Of a stretch of 64,000 bases of DNA, positions 34,395 to 46,230 are shown one piece after another (the stretch's first letter is position 1; the number at the start of each line of letters is the position of its first letter). The stretch covers positions 248,001 through 312,000 of the forward strand of contig NZ_CALPBZ010000003.1 of the NCBI RefSeq assembly GCF_943181415.1, given 5' to 3'. The notes beneath the pieces were generated by a model. That model was given only the letters and a program-made list of their open reading frames with translations. It searched no databases and had not been told where the DNA came from. The DNA comes from Microbacterium sp. Marseille-Q6648 (lineage in GTDB: Bacteria > Actinomycetota > Actinomycetes > Actinomycetales > Microbacteriaceae). Made by a program: the position numbers and the translations under genes.

Positions 34395-35366
34395 GTGCCG
34401 AGATTCGACCTGCCGCTGTCAGAGCTGACGACCTACCGCCCCGACGTCCGCGAACCCGCCGACTTCGACGAGTTCTGGACCGCCACCGTGCGCGACGCGC
34501 GCGCGGCCGGCGGTGAGGTGATCCTCGACCGGATCGACTCGCCGCTGCGCACCGTCGAGGTGTACGACGTGACTTTCCCCGGTTTCGCGGGAGAGCCGGT
34601 CAAGGCGTGGCTCCTCCTCCCAGCCGCGGACGCGGGTCCCCTGCCGGCCGTCGTCGAGTTCAACGGCTACGGCGGAGGCCGCGGCCTCCCGCACGAGCGT
34701 CTCGCGTGGTCGGCGGCCGGATTCGCCCACCTGTTCATGGACACGCGCGGCCAGGGCTCGATGTGGGGCGGCGGCGGAGCGACGCCGGACCCGCACGGCA
34801 GCGGCCCGGCCGCCTCGGGGTTCATGACCCGCGGCATCGACTCTCCCGAGTCCTACTACTATCGCCGCGTCTTCACCGACGCCGTCCGCGCCGTCGACGC
34901 CGTGCGCGGGCTCGACCGCGTCGATGCCACGAAGGTGGTCGTGGCCGGCGGCAGTCAGGGCGGCGGCATCGCGATCGCCGCCGGAGCACTGGCGGGCGAC
35001 GTCGCCGCCGTGCTCGCGGACGTGCCGTTCCTCTGCCATTTCGAGCGCGCGGTCGGTCTGACCGACCGCGATCCGTACCAGGAGGTCGTGCGCTACCTGT
35101 CGGTGCACCGGCACGCCGGGGAGCGGGTGTTCGAGACGTTGTCGTACGTCGACGGGGTGAACTTCGCCGCCCGCATCTCGGCGTCGACGCTCTTCTCCGT
35201 CGCACTGCACGACCTCACCTGCCCGCCGTCCACCGTGTACGCCGCGTTCAACCGGATTCCGGCCAGCGACAAGGAGATCCGGGTGTACGAGGCGAACGAC
35301 CACGAGGGCGGCGGCCCGTACCAATGGGACGAGCAGGTGCGCTTCGTCCGGGAGCGTCTCGGCTGA
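34395..35366 (+). CDS. Acetyl xylan esterase/cephalosporin-C deacetylase family
   Basis: This 323-residue alpha/beta-hydrolase matches carbohydrate esterase family 7 in length and motifs. The triad is Ser187 (AGGSQGGG), Asp273 (LHDLTCPP) and His303 (NDHEGGG); RGQGS at 118-122 forms part of the oxyanion region. The residues lie within a few positions of the Bacillus pumilus enzyme triad. No signal peptide is seen, so it would deacetylate imported xylo- or manno-oligosaccharides in the cytoplasm. The GTG start lies 17 nt after the transpeptidase stop. It could serve the mannan locus 5 kb away, which is inference. Confidence 0.9.
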   Translation: MPRFDLPLSELTTYRPDVREPADFDEFWTATVRDARAAGGEVILDRIDSPLRTVEVYDVTFPGFAGEPVKAWLLLPAADAGPLPAVVEFNGYGGGRGLPHERLAWSAAGFAHLFMDTRGQGSMWGGGGATPDPHGSGPAASGFMTRGIDSPESYYYRRVFTDAVRAVDAVRGLDRVDATKVVVAGGSQGGGIAIAAGALAGDVAAVLADVPFLCHFERAVGLTDRDPYQEVVRYLSVHRHAGERVFETLSYVDGVNFAARISASTLFSVALHDLTCPPSTVYAAFNRIPASDKEIRVYEANDHEGGGPYQWDEQVRFVRERLG

Positions 35367-35390
35367 GTCACCCGCCCGCGGGCGGAACGA

Positions 35391-35426
35391 GACGAGGGGT
35401 GGATGCCGCGGCATCCACCCCTCGTC
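35391..35426. terminator. 36-bp perfect palindrome terminator between esterase and icd
   Basis: The arms 35391-35408 and 35409-35426 are perfectly complementary over 18 bp with no spacer, with GGGGTGGATGCCG as the inner left arm. It lies between convergent stops. The central GGATGCCG/CGGCATCC core is the same as in the other hairpins here. Confidence 0.8.
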
Positions 35427-35438
35427 CTTCCGGCGTCG

Positions 35439-37658
<2,220 letters not shown>

Positions 37659-37711
37659 CGGTGTCGTCTTTCGTCGCGGGTCGGCGATCAGCCTATCGCA
37701 CAGGGCGAAAG

Positions 37712-37729
37712 TATCTCGACGTCAAGATA
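37712..37729. promoter_or_regulatory. 18-bp palindromic operator candidate upstream of icd
   Basis: TATCTCGACGTCAAGATA is an imperfect palindrome centred on GACGTC, 54 bp before the icd start. Its reverse complement differs at one base from the element at 63664-63681 upstream of sucC. In the icd reading direction it contains TTGACG, a possible -35 hexamer, so a bound regulator could block initiation. Confidence 0.65.
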
Positions 37730-37791
37730 AACCCGGTCGATGTGACGATGCGCGCGTGACCGGCACGGGTATTGCGGATACCCTGTGGTCC

Positions 37792-38244
37792 ATGGCTGAA
37801 CTGCGACTCGAGGAACTCTCCGCCGCAACCATCGTGGCGGTCAACAATCTGTCGCTCAAGCCCGGGCAGGAGCAGTTCCTCGCCCCGGTCAGCTACGGGA
37901 TCGCCGCGACCGTGATCAACCCGAAGACGTCGTGGCAGCGCGTCGTCCTGGACGGCGACGAGGTCGTCGGCTTCGTCAGCGCCAACTTCGACGACGAGGC
38001 TCCCGAGGAGCACTTCAAGTCCGTGCTCTGGCGCATCAACGTCGACGCGGACGATCAGGGACGCGGCGTGGGTCGATTCGCCGTCCAGAAGCTGATCGAC
38101 GAAGCCCGCGAGCGGGGCATGTCCCACGTCAACGTCATCTACGAGGCCGGCGAGGGCGGGCCCGAGGCGTTCTTCCGCCGGGTCGGGTTCACCCCCGTGG
38201 GAGAGACCGAGTACAGCGAGGTCATCGCCGAGATCCGGCTCTGA
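37792..38244 (+). CDS. GNAT family N-acetyltransferase
   Basis: This 150-residue protein has the GNAT acetyl-CoA binding loop in WRINVDADDQGRGVGRFAVQKLIDEA (about 79-104) and the later segments SHVNVIYEAGEGGPEAFFRRVGF. It resembles spermidine/amine acetyltransferase-like GNATs, but the acceptor is unknown. I chose ATG 37792 because the domain starts there; an upstream open frame lacks family features. An inverted repeat GGGTAT-N5-ATACCC (37767-37783) lies just before the start. Confidence 0.85.
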   Translation: MAELRLEELSAATIVAVNNLSLKPGQEQFLAPVSYGIAATVINPKTSWQRVVLDGDEVVGFVSANFDDEAPEEHFKSVLWRINVDADDQGRGVGRFAVQKLIDEARERGMSHVNVIYEAGEGGPEAFFRRVGFTPVGETEYSEVIAEIRL

Positions 38245-38380
38245 CCGCCTGAGCCGGCTCGCCCGGCATCCGCTCGCCGGTCACGCGAATCCGGAATCCG
38301 GACGTTCCGGCGCGACTCACGAGACCGGTCCGGCCCCGGCCGACCCGACGATCTGCGACGAGGATCGGCTGGCGGCATGG

Positions 38381-39202
38381 GTGCGCGACGCGGGAGGCAT
38401 CGCCCATCGCCTCGCCGTCGTCGAAGCGGGATTTCCGCTCCCAGCGCACCAGCGGGCTGTGAACGCGGGCGCCGTGAGCCGCATCCGACGCCATTGGCTG
38501 GCCACCTCCAACGCGCCCGAGGGACTGCGGACCGCGGCTGAGAACAGCGCGAGCCTGACGTGCGTGTCGGCCGCACGCCACCGCGGCTGGTGGATCCCCG
38601 AAGGCGTACCGGACGGAATCCACCTGCGCTTCGAGCCGCACGGAACCAAGCCGGCGTCCCAAAACCTCACCACCCACTGGACCCGGCGCATCGCACCGCC
38701 CCCGGGATACGGGCTGATCGAGTCGGTCGAAGACACGCTCGCGCATGTCGCGCTGTGCCTGCCTCCGGAGTCCGCGCAGGTGGTGTGGAACTCGGCCGCG
38801 GGGATCGAGGGCCTGTCGCCGCGGGCGCTGCAGCGTGTGAGATGGCGCACCGCTGCGGCCCGCCGGTGCGCCGGGCGGGTGTCGGCGCAGTCGGACTCGG
38901 GTCTGGAGACCATCGCCTTGGTGCGCCTCGCTCCCCTCGGCGTTCCCATCGCCCAGCAGGTCGTGCTGCTGGGCCGCCCCGTCGATCTGCTGGTCGGCGA
39001 ACGGCTCGTCGTGCAGATCGACGGCTTCGAGCACCACTCGTCGTCAGCGCAGCGCACGAAGGACGTGCGCTTCGACGCGGAACTGGTCCTGGCCGGCTTC
39101 ACCGTGCTGCGGTTCACCTATGCGCAGGTCGTACACGACTGGGACCACGTCGAGCGGACGGTCGCGCGGGCCATCGCCGCCGGGGCGCATCTGACACGTT
39201 GA
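38381..39202 (+). CDS. DUF559 endonuclease-fold protein with AbiEi-like N-terminus
   Basis: This protein of 273 residues has an N-terminal winged-helix-like region (AHQRAVNAGAVSRIRRHWLAT) and a C-terminal DUF559/Vsr-like nuclease fold (VDLLVGERLVVQIDGFEHHSSSAQRTKDVRFDAEL followed by VLRFTYAQVV). Such genes are abundant in Microbacteriaceae; the function is unproven. The first available start in frame is GTG 38381, but the helix EDRLAAWVRDAGG appears to begin about eight codons earlier and the frame is open back through the GNAT gene. The true start is therefore unclear, or the N-terminus is trimmed. Confidence 0.7.
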   Translation: MRDAGGIAHRLAVVEAGFPLPAHQRAVNAGAVSRIRRHWLATSNAPEGLRTAAENSASLTCVSAARHRGWWIPEGVPDGIHLRFEPHGTKPASQNLTTHWTRRIAPPPGYGLIESVEDTLAHVALCLPPESAQVVWNSAAGIEGLSPRALQRVRWRTAAARRCAGRVSAQSDSGLETIALVRLAPLGVPIAQQVVLLGRPVDLLVGERLVVQIDGFEHHSSSAQRTKDVRFDAELVLAGFTVLRFTYAQVVHDWDHVERTVARAIAAGAHLTR

Positions 39203-39232
39203 GACCCTGATCGCAAGCCGGGCGGCCCCGGG

Positions 39233-40246
39233 TCAGTCTGCGGGCGCCCGCTCGCCGGTGCCGCGCTCGACCACCCACGTGGGCAGCTGCAGCTGCTTGG
39301 TGAAGCCCCCGGGGTCCTGCATGCGCTCGATCGCCAGGCTCGCCGCCGCGCGCCCGAGACCCAGCGGGTCGTAGCTGATCACCGAGACGCCGAGCACGTC
39401 CGCGGTGTCGAAGTCGTCGAACCCGATGAGGGCGACACCGTCTCCACCCACACGGTCGCGCAGGTGCCGGAGGGCGCCGATCGTCACGCGGTTGTTCCCC
39501 GTCACGAGCGCCGTCGGCGGGTCGTCGGTGTCGAACAGGTCGGCGACGAGGCGATCGGCGGGCAGTGCCGGATCGTCGGCCAGCCGCTCCCAGCGAGCCG
39601 AATCGTGGATGCCGTGAGCGGCGAGCGCGTCGCGATACCCCCGCAGGCGTTCGGACTGGGTGTAGACCGACGCGGGGTTGCAGACGTAGCCGATGCGGCG
39701 GTGTCCGCGCGCGAGCAGTCGGCTGACGGCCTCGAACACCCCGTCACGGTTCTCGAGGACGATCGAGTCGGCCACCAGGTTTCGCGCGGGACGGTCGATC
39801 GCGATCACCGGAGTGCCGAGGTGCCGCTCGCCTTCGAGGTAGGACTGGTCCTCGGCGACGGGGATGAGCAACAGCGCCCCCAGCCGCTGCCCCAGGAGCG
39901 CCTCGGCGACCCGCTCCTCCCCCTCGGGGGTGTCGTCGGTCGTCGCCACGACGAGCGAGAAGCCGCTGGCGGCGAGTTCGCGTTCGATCCCGGCGGCCAC
40001 CTTGTAGTAGAAGGGGTTGTTCAGCTCGCCCATGATGAACCCGATCGTGTTCGTCGAGCCGCCGCGGCGCAGGCTCCGGGCGAGCGGGTTGGGACGGAAC
40101 CGCAGGCGCTTGGCCGCGACGAGCACGCGCTCGACCGTGTCCGGAGCCACGAGGTCGCGATGGGTGAAGACGCGCGACACCGTCTTCGAGCTCACTCCGG
40201 CGAGCCGTGCGACGTCTTCGAGCGTCGCGCGCTGCTGAACGGTCAT
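39233..40246 (-). CDS. LacI family transcriptional regulator of the mannan locus
   Basis: This 337-residue repressor has a LacI helix-turn-helix at the N-terminus (LEDVARLAGVSSKTVSRVF), the hinge RPNPLARSLRRG and a periplasmic-binding-protein-like sugar domain. It is divergent from the ABC sugar importer and glycosidases, so it most likely senses a manno-oligosaccharide or mannose derivative. ATG 40246 has GAGGAGG at the right distance; the longer frame upstream is not needed. A palindrome AATGTC-N7-GACATT lies 42 bp upstream. Confidence 0.9.
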   Translation of the reverse strand: MTVQQRATLEDVARLAGVSSKTVSRVFTHRDLVAPDTVERVLVAAKRLRFRPNPLARSLRRGGSTNTIGFIMGELNNPFYYKVAAGIERELAASGFSLVVATTDDTPEGEERVAEALLGQRLGALLLIPVAEDQSYLEGERHLGTPVIAIDRPARNLVADSIVLENRDGVFEAVSRLLARGHRRIGYVCNPASVYTQSERLRGYRDALAAHGIHDSARWERLADDPALPADRLVADLFDTDDPPTALVTGNNRVTIGALRHLRDRVGGDGVALIGFDDFDTADVLGVSVISYDPLGLGRAAASLAIERMQDPGGFTKQLQLPTWVVERGTGERAPAD

Positions 40247-40287
40247 CGCGGCCTCCTCACCACCGCACACATTAGCACGGTGGAGCA

Positions 40288-40306
40288 AATGTCGACGTAG
40301 GACATT
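40288..40306. promoter_or_regulatory. Inverted repeat, candidate LacI operator
   Basis: AATGTC (40288-40293) and GACATT (40301-40306) flank 7 bp in the 287-bp divergent region 40247-40533. A second CGACATTGCTC follows at 40311-40321 and pairs with GAGCAAATGTCG at 40283-40294 save one base, giving a nested arrangement. An AT-rich GATAAA (40345-40350) may be a -10 element for the importer. Confidence 0.5.
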
Positions 40307-40533
40307 CTCGCGACATTGCTCCGCTCGTGAACCAATAGATCCGTGATAAATGCCAGGTCAGAGGTGTTTCTTACCTGACTGTTCGGAATCGGACACGGAA
40401 AGACAGCGCTGACATCGGATGCTTGCGCGACGCCGCTCGCACTGCTTACGCTGACCTCGCGACGACCCCACGCATCGATGCGGCGGCACCCGCGTCGGCA
40501 GTTTCAAGGGCGAACCTGACAAGGAGAAATCAC

Positions 40534-41850
40534 ATGGCGAAGAAGGCACTGGCGGGCATCGGCCTGCTGGCCACCGCGGCGGCGATCAGCGGCTGCGCAG
40601 GTGGAGGAGGCGCAGGCAGCACCGACAACACGATCGACGGCGAGGTCGCCGGCGACATCAAAGTCGTCACGTGGCGCACCGACCTCGTCGAGGACGGCAC
40701 TTTCGAGAAGTACGCCGAGGCGTTCAATGAGGAGTACCCGGACGTCAACGTCACATTCGAGGGGATCACCGACTACGCCGGCGAGATGCAGACGCGCATG
40801 TCGACGACCAACTACGGCGACGTCATCGGAATCCCCGCCATCCAGCCCAGCCAGTTCGAGCAGTTCCTCGAGCCGCTCGGCGACACGTCCTCCTTCGAGG
40901 ACACCTATCGGTTCCTGCCGGCGGCGAGCTACGACGGCACCCAGTACGGCATCGCCTTCGGCGGCAACGCCAACGGCGTGGTGTACAACAAGCGGGTCTT
41001 CGACGAGGCCGGCGTGACCGAGCTGCCGACGACCGAGGACGAATGGCTCGAGGCCCTGCAGCAGGTCAAGGACAACACCGACGCGATCCCGCTGTACACC
41101 AACTACAAGGACGGCTGGCCGCTGACGCAGAGCTTCGGCAACCTCGGCGTCGTCACCAACGACCCGGACGCGCCGATGACCATGGCGGAGGATCCGGCAC
41201 CGTGGACCGAGGGCACGGACATGTACGCCATCGACTCGCTGCTGTACGAATCGGTCGCCGCCGGCCTCACCGAGGATGACCCGCTCACCACCAACTGGGA
41301 GCAGTCGAAGGTGGATCTCGGCACCGGCAAGATCGCCGCGATGACGCTCGGGTCCTGGGCCATCTCGCAGATGCAGGCGGCCGCCGAGGACAACGGCGCC
41401 TCCGCCGATGACATCGGCTTCATGGCCTTCCCGGCCAACGTCGACGGCACCCAGTACGCGGTCGTCGGCGGCGACTACAACCTCGCTGTCAGCAGGCACT
41501 CCGACGCGAAGGCCGCCGCATGGGCGTGGATCCAGTGGGTGGTCGAGGACTCGGGATACACCGAGGCACAGGGCATGATCTCACCGGTGCTGGCCAAGGA
41601 CCTTCCCGAGAATCTGCAGGGCTTCGCCGAGGCGGGTGTGGAGCTCATGGAGATCAACCCGGCACCGGCCGGGAAAGAGGGTCTGATCAACGACATCGCG
41701 AACGACTCTCAGATCGACCTGTACGGACCTCTCTACCGGCAGAAGCTCGTCGACATCGCCCGCGGCGCCGCAGACGGCGACAAGGACGGGTACTTCGCAG
41801 AGCTCAACGAGCGCTGGGGCGCCTCGGTCGACAAGCTCGCCGGCAGCTGA
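40534..41850 (+). CDS. ABC sugar transporter substrate-binding lipoprotein
   Basis: This 438-residue family 1 binding protein has a signal peptide with lipobox ISGC at Cys21. The mature part reads IKVVTWRTDLVEDGTFEKYAEAFNEEYPDVNVTFEGI, typical of carbohydrate uptake (CUT1) lipoproteins. It would capture oligosaccharides outside the membrane. ATG 40534 follows an AAGGAGA site. Downstream enzymes point to beta-manno-oligosaccharides as ligand, by inference. Confidence 0.93.
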   Translation: MAKKALAGIGLLATAAAISGCAGGGGAGSTDNTIDGEVAGDIKVVTWRTDLVEDGTFEKYAEAFNEEYPDVNVTFEGITDYAGEMQTRMSTTNYGDVIGIPAIQPSQFEQFLEPLGDTSSFEDTYRFLPAASYDGTQYGIAFGGNANGVVYNKRVFDEAGVTELPTTEDEWLEALQQVKDNTDAIPLYTNYKDGWPLTQSFGNLGVVTNDPDAPMTMAEDPAPWTEGTDMYAIDSLLYESVAAGLTEDDPLTTNWEQSKVDLGTGKIAAMTLGSWAISQMQAAAEDNGASADDIGFMAFPANVDGTQYAVVGGDYNLAVSRHSDAKAAAWAWIQWVVEDSGYTEAQGMISPVLAKDLPENLQGFAEAGVELMEINPAPAGKEGLINDIANDSQIDLYGPLYRQKLVDIARGAADGDKDGYFAELNERWGASVDKLAGS

Positions 41851-41870
41851 GCGGGACGGACGGCAGAGAT

Positions 41871-42866
41871 ATGGCGATCGCAACACCTGGAGCAGCCCCC
41901 GCGGATGCCCCTGCCGTCCTGTCCGCTCCCGTGCGGGCGCGCCGGAGCCGCGGGATCCTCCCCCGCCGGCCCGGGCGCCCGCGTGGCGGCCGCGCACGGC
42001 GCGGCACGGCGCAGCGGCTCACCCCGTGGCTGTTCCTGTCGGCAGCGGTGGGACTGCTCCTCCTCTTCACCTACTGGCCGGCCCTGAACCTCTTCTACTA
42101 CAGCGTCACCGACTGGGACGGCATAGACCTCACGAAGAACCTCGTGGGGCTCGACAACTACGTGCGCGTGTTCACGGACCCCCGCATCTTCAGCGTCTTC
42201 GGGGTGAGCCTGTACTACTTCGCCGCCTCGTTCGTGCAGATGGCGATCGCCCTCTACTTCGCCACGATCCTCAGTTTCTCGACGCGCTTCTCGAGCCTGT
42301 TCCGCGGCATCCTGTTCTTCCCGTACCTGATCAACGGGGTCGCCGTCGGGTTCGTCTTCCTCTACCTCTTCCAGCCCGGCGGCACGCTCGACACGGTGCT
42401 GGCGTGGTTCGGCCTCGCCGACCCGCCGCAGTGGCTGGGCGACCCCGACATCGTGAACTGGTCCCTCGCCGGCACATCCGTGTGGCGCTACACCGGATTG
42501 AACTTCGTCCTGTTCCTCGGCGCGATCCAGTCCATCCCCCACGAGCTGTACGAGGCCGCCGACCTCGACGGCGCCTCGAAGTGGCAGCAGTTCTGGGCAA
42601 TCATCTTCCCCGGCATCCGGCGGATCATCGGGCTGTCGTTCATCCTGGCCATCGCCGGGAGCCTCAGCGTGTTCGAGGTTCCGTTCATCATGACTGGGGG
42701 CGCGAACGGCTCGGCGACCTTCGTGATCCAGACGCTGCAGACCGCGTTCAGCTTCCGCCAGGTGGGCCTGGCCTCCGCCATGGCGGTGGTCCTGCTGGTG
42801 ATCGTCCTGGTGGTGACGGTCATCCAGCGCAGACTGTTCCCCGACGAGAAGGTGGATCTGACATGA
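41871..42866 (+). CDS. ABC sugar transporter permease (MalF-like)
   Basis: This 331-residue CUT1 permease has six hydrophobic helices starting at about residue 52, after an Arg/Pro-rich cytoplasmic N-terminus. The EAA loop reads ELYEAADLDGASKWQQFWAIIFPGIRR, the coupling helix that contacts a shared MsmK-type ATPase. No ATPase gene lies in this locus, which is usual for CUT1 systems that borrow one. The stop overlaps the next start as ATGA. Confidence 0.93.
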   Translation: MAIATPGAAPADAPAVLSAPVRARRSRGILPRRPGRPRGGRARRGTAQRLTPWLFLSAAVGLLLLFTYWPALNLFYYSVTDWDGIDLTKNLVGLDNYVRVFTDPRIFSVFGVSLYYFAASFVQMAIALYFATILSFSTRFSSLFRGILFFPYLINGVAVGFVFLYLFQPGGTLDTVLAWFGLADPPQWLGDPDIVNWSLAGTSVWRYTGLNFVLFLGAIQSIPHELYEAADLDGASKWQQFWAIIFPGIRRIIGLSFILAIAGSLSVFEVPFIMTGGANGSATFVIQTLQTAFSFRQVGLASAMAVVLLVIVLVVTVIQRRLFPDEKVDLT

Positions 42867-43744
42867 CCACGGAGCGCATCAGCATCCGCCAGCCCGTCAG
42901 GAGCGGGCTCACCCCGTTGAAACGACTGAAGGGGATAAGCGCGACGACGGCGAAGTACACGAGCCTCGTCCTCGCCGCCGTCGTGACCCTCCTCCCCCTC
43001 TCGGTGCTGCTCTTCGCGAGCCTGAAGACCTCGTCCGAGTACGCGACGACGGGTCCGTTCGACCCACCGGAGAACTGGCTCAACGTCGACAACTTCGTCA
43101 CCGCCTTCACCAGCGGCAGGATGCTGGAGGGCTTCATCAACACCAGCGTGGTGCTGGCCGTCTCGCTGGTGGGCACGATCTTCATCGGAACGATGGCCGC
43201 CTACGCGCTCGACCGCTTCGCCTTCCGGGGCAAGACGCTCGTCGTGGGCCTCTTCCTCGTCGCCACGCTGATCCCGGGTGTGACGAGCCAGGTCGCCACG
43301 TTCCAGCTGGTCAACGGTCTCGGGCTCTACGACACCAAGGCCGCGCTCATCCTGCTCTTCATGGGCACCGACATCATCGCCATCTACCTGTTCATCCAGT
43401 TCATGCAGTCGATCCCCGTCTCGCTGGACGAGGCGGCGATGATCGACGGCGCGAACCGGTGGACCATCTACTGGCGGGTCGTGCTGCCGCTGCTCAAGCC
43501 CGCGATCGCCACGGTCGTGATCATCAAGGGCATCGCGATCTACAACGAGTTCTACACCCCCTTCCTCTACCTCCCGTCCGAGGGCCTCATCTCCACGTCG
43601 CTGTTCCGGTTCAAAGGACCTTTCGGCGCACAGTGGGAGGTGATCGCCGCCGGAACCGTCGTCGTCATCATCCCCACCCTGATCGCCTTCCTGCTGCTGC
43701 AGCGGTGGATCTACCGTGGCCTCACCTCAGGAGCCGTCAAATGA
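42863..43744 (+). CDS. ABC sugar transporter permease (MalG-like)
   Basis: This 293-residue inner membrane protein pairs with the preceding permease. It shows six helices and the EAA loop SLDEAAMIDGANRWTIYWRVVLPLLKP. Its start overlaps the first permease stop and its own stop overlaps the start of the mannosidase gene, so import and cleavage genes are tightly coupled in translation. Confidence 0.93.
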   Translation: MTTERISIRQPVRSGLTPLKRLKGISATTAKYTSLVLAAVVTLLPLSVLLFASLKTSSEYATTGPFDPPENWLNVDNFVTAFTSGRMLEGFINTSVVLAVSLVGTIFIGTMAAYALDRFAFRGKTLVVGLFLVATLIPGVTSQVATFQLVNGLGLYDTKAALILLFMGTDIIAIYLFIQFMQSIPVSLDEAAMIDGANRWTIYWRVVLPLLKPAIATVVIIKGIAIYNEFYTPFLYLPSEGLISTSLFRFKGPFGAQWEVIAAGTVVVIIPTLIAFLLLQRWIYRGLTSGAVK

Positions 43745-46230
43745 CCGTCCCCGCAGCACCCGTCGCCACCGGAACCCAGCGAGCGGGCATCGTGCGGATC
43801 CCTCTCCACGACGGCTGGCGGATGCGCGCCGACGCAGGGCCGGCCCCGCACCCGATCACCGGCGCCGTCGTGGATGCCACCGTGCCCGGCTGCGTGCACA
43901 CCGATCTGCTCGCCGCGGGGCTCATCCCCGATCCGTACCTCGACGACAACGAATCGGCGCTGGCCTGGATCGGCCTCGTGGACTGGACGTATTCGTCGTC
44001 GTTCCGGTGGAATGACGACGGCGCCGACCGCGTGGACCTCGTCTTCGACGGGCTCGACACCGTCGCCACCGTCTCGCTGAACGGCACCGACGTGGGCGCG
44101 ACGTTCAACCAGCACCGGTCGTATCGGTTCGCGGTGCGCGAGCTGCTGACGGAAGGCGACAACGATCTCGTCGTGCGCTTCCGGTCGCCGATCAAGTACG
44201 CCAACGAGCAGAGCCTCCTCCTCGGCGCCCGCGAACGCCCCTATCCGCTGCCGTACGAGGCGATCCGCAAGTCCGCGTGCAATTTCGGGTGGGACTGGGG
44301 CATCGCCACCTACACCAGCGGCATCGTGGGTGCGGTCTCGCTCGAGAGCTGGTCGGTCGCCCGGCTCGCCGCGGTCCGGGTGACCGCTCGGCCGACGGGG
44401 CCGACCACCGGTGACGTCGCAGTGGCCGTCGACCTCGAGCGCTCCGGGGAACGCCCTCTGTCGCTGACCGTCCGTGCGGGCGAGGCGGCGGTCACCGTCG
44501 ACATCGACGCGGGGGCGACCGCCGCCGCCGCCACCCTCGCCCTGGAAGGCGTCGAGCGATGGTGGCCGACGGGATACGGATCGGCGTCACTCACGGACGT
44601 GACGGTCGAGCTCGCCGACGCCGACGGCTCGGTCCTCGACGACGCCCGCCGCCGGGTCGGCTTCCGTGACGTGAGGTGGGAGACGACGCCGGACAGCGCG
44701 GGCACGCCGTTCACCCTGGTCGTCAACGATCAGCCCGTCTTCGTCAAGGGGGCGAACTGGATCCCCGATGACGCCCTCCCGGTGCGGGTCACGCGCGACC
44801 GGCTGCGCCGCCGGCTCGAGCAGGCCGTCGAGGCGAACCTCAACCTCATCCGCGTATGGGGCGGGGGGCTGTACGAATCCGACGACTTCTACGACCTGTG
44901 CGACGAGCTCGGGCTGCTCACCTGGCAGGACTTCCTGTTCGCGTGCGCGGCGTACCCCGAAGAGGAGCCGCTGCGCTCCGAGATCGAGGCCGAAGCCCGC
45001 GAGAACATCACCCGGCTGAGCCACCACGCGTCGCTGGTCCTGCTGACGGGGAACAACGAGAACCTGTGGGGGTTCGAGGACTGGGGGTGGAAGGAGCGGC
45101 TCGACGGGAAGACGTGGGGGGCGTACTACTACTACGACCTCTTCCCCGCCCTCCTCGACGAGCTCGCCCCGCACGTGCCGTACGCACCCGGCAGTCCCTT
45201 CAGTCCGGGTGGACAGCATCCCAACGACGAGGCGCACGGCTCGATGCACCTGTGGGAGCAGTGGAACCGCCGGGACTGGACGACCTACCGCGAACACCGC
45301 CCCCGCTTCCTTGCGGAGTTCGGCTGGCAGGGGCCGCCCGCGTGGAGCACGCTCACCCGGGCGATCTCGGACGATCCGCTGACCCCGGAGTCGCCCGGGA
45401 TGATCGTGCACCAGAAGGCCATGGAGGGCAACGTCAAGCTGACGAACGGCCTGGTCCCGCACTTCCGCGTGCCGCAGACCATGGAGGACTGGCACTGGGC
45501 GATGCAGCTCAATCAGGCCCTCGCCGTCCGCACCGCGCTCGAGCACTTCCGCTCGTGGGCGCCGCACACGATGGGCGCCGTCGTCTGGCAGCTCAACGAC
45601 TGCTGGCCGGTGACCTCGTGGGCGGCCATCGACGGCGACGAGCGCCCCAAGCCGCTGTTCTCCGCGCTTCGCTACGCCTTCGCCCCCCGCCTGGCCACGA
45701 TCCAGCCTCGCCCGGACGGTCTCTCGCTGGTGCTGAGCAACGACACCTCCGAGCCGTGGTCGGGCGAGGCCGTCATCCGACGCGTGGGATTCGACGGACG
45801 CGAACGCGAGGGGTTCGCCCACCCGGTGACCCTCGCGCCGCGCGAGACCTCGACGGTGCCGCTCCCGGCCTCGATCACGACGCCGGACGATGCCGCCGGC
45901 GAGCTGGTCGTCGCGGACCTCGATGGCGCTCGGGCGCTGTGGTTCTTCGCCGAACCGCGCGACAGCGCCCTCCCTCCCGCCGATGTCGCGGTCCACGTGG
46001 TCGCCGACGCGGGCGGCTCCCGGGTGACGGTGACCGCGGCGAGCCTGGTGCGGGATCTGACGCTGCTGGTCGACAAGATCGATCCGGATGCCGTGGCCGA
46101 CGCCGCACTGATCACCCTGCTCCCGGGTGAGAGCGCCGACATCTTCGTCCGCCACTCCGGCAGCGTGCCGGCCCCGGCCTTCGCGGATCCGCGCGTCCTC
46201 CGGACGGCGAACGAACTGGTGGGCCGATGA
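43741..46230 (+). CDS. Glycoside hydrolase family 2 beta-mannosidase
   Basis: This 829-residue enzyme releases mannose from the non-reducing end of beta-manno-oligosaccharides. Residues 15-200 form the jelly-roll sugar-binding domain, 200-315 an immunoglobulin-like domain, and about 325-640 the TIM barrel. The acid/base Glu440 lies in LLTGNNENLWG and the nucleophile Glu526 in FLAEFGWQ, both in the mannosidase form (family beta-galactosidases differ at NNEN). ACNFGWDWG at 179-187 is also typical of mannosidases. No signal peptide is present, so it acts on imported sugar. Confidence 0.92.
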   Translation: MTVPAAPVATGTQRAGIVRIPLHDGWRMRADAGPAPHPITGAVVDATVPGCVHTDLLAAGLIPDPYLDDNESALAWIGLVDWTYSSSFRWNDDGADRVDLVFDGLDTVATVSLNGTDVGATFNQHRSYRFAVRELLTEGDNDLVVRFRSPIKYANEQSLLLGARERPYPLPYEAIRKSACNFGWDWGIATYTSGIVGAVSLESWSVARLAAVRVTARPTGPTTGDVAVAVDLERSGERPLSLTVRAGEAAVTVDIDAGATAAAATLALEGVERWWPTGYGSASLTDVTVELADADGSVLDDARRRVGFRDVRWETTPDSAGTPFTLVVNDQPVFVKGANWIPDDALPVRVTRDRLRRRLEQAVEANLNLIRVWGGGLYESDDFYDLCDELGLLTWQDFLFACAAYPEEEPLRSEIEAEARENITRLSHHASLVLLTGNNENLWGFEDWGWKERLDGKTWGAYYYYDLFPALLDELAPHVPYAPGSPFSPGGQHPNDEAHGSMHLWEQWNRRDWTTYREHRPRFLAEFGWQGPPAWSTLTRAISDDPLTPESPGMIVHQKAMEGNVKLTNGLVPHFRVPQTMEDWHWAMQLNQALAVRTALEHFRSWAPHTMGAVVWQLNDCWPVTSWAAIDGDERPKPLFSALRYAFAPRLATIQPRPDGLSLVLSNDTSEPWSGEAVIRRVGFDGREREGFAHPVTLAPRETSTVPLPASITTPDDAAGELVVADLDGARALWFFAEPRDSALPPADVAVHVVADAGGSRVTVTAASLVRDLTLLVDKIDPDAVADAALITLLPGESADIFVRHSGSVPAPAFADPRVLRTANELVGR

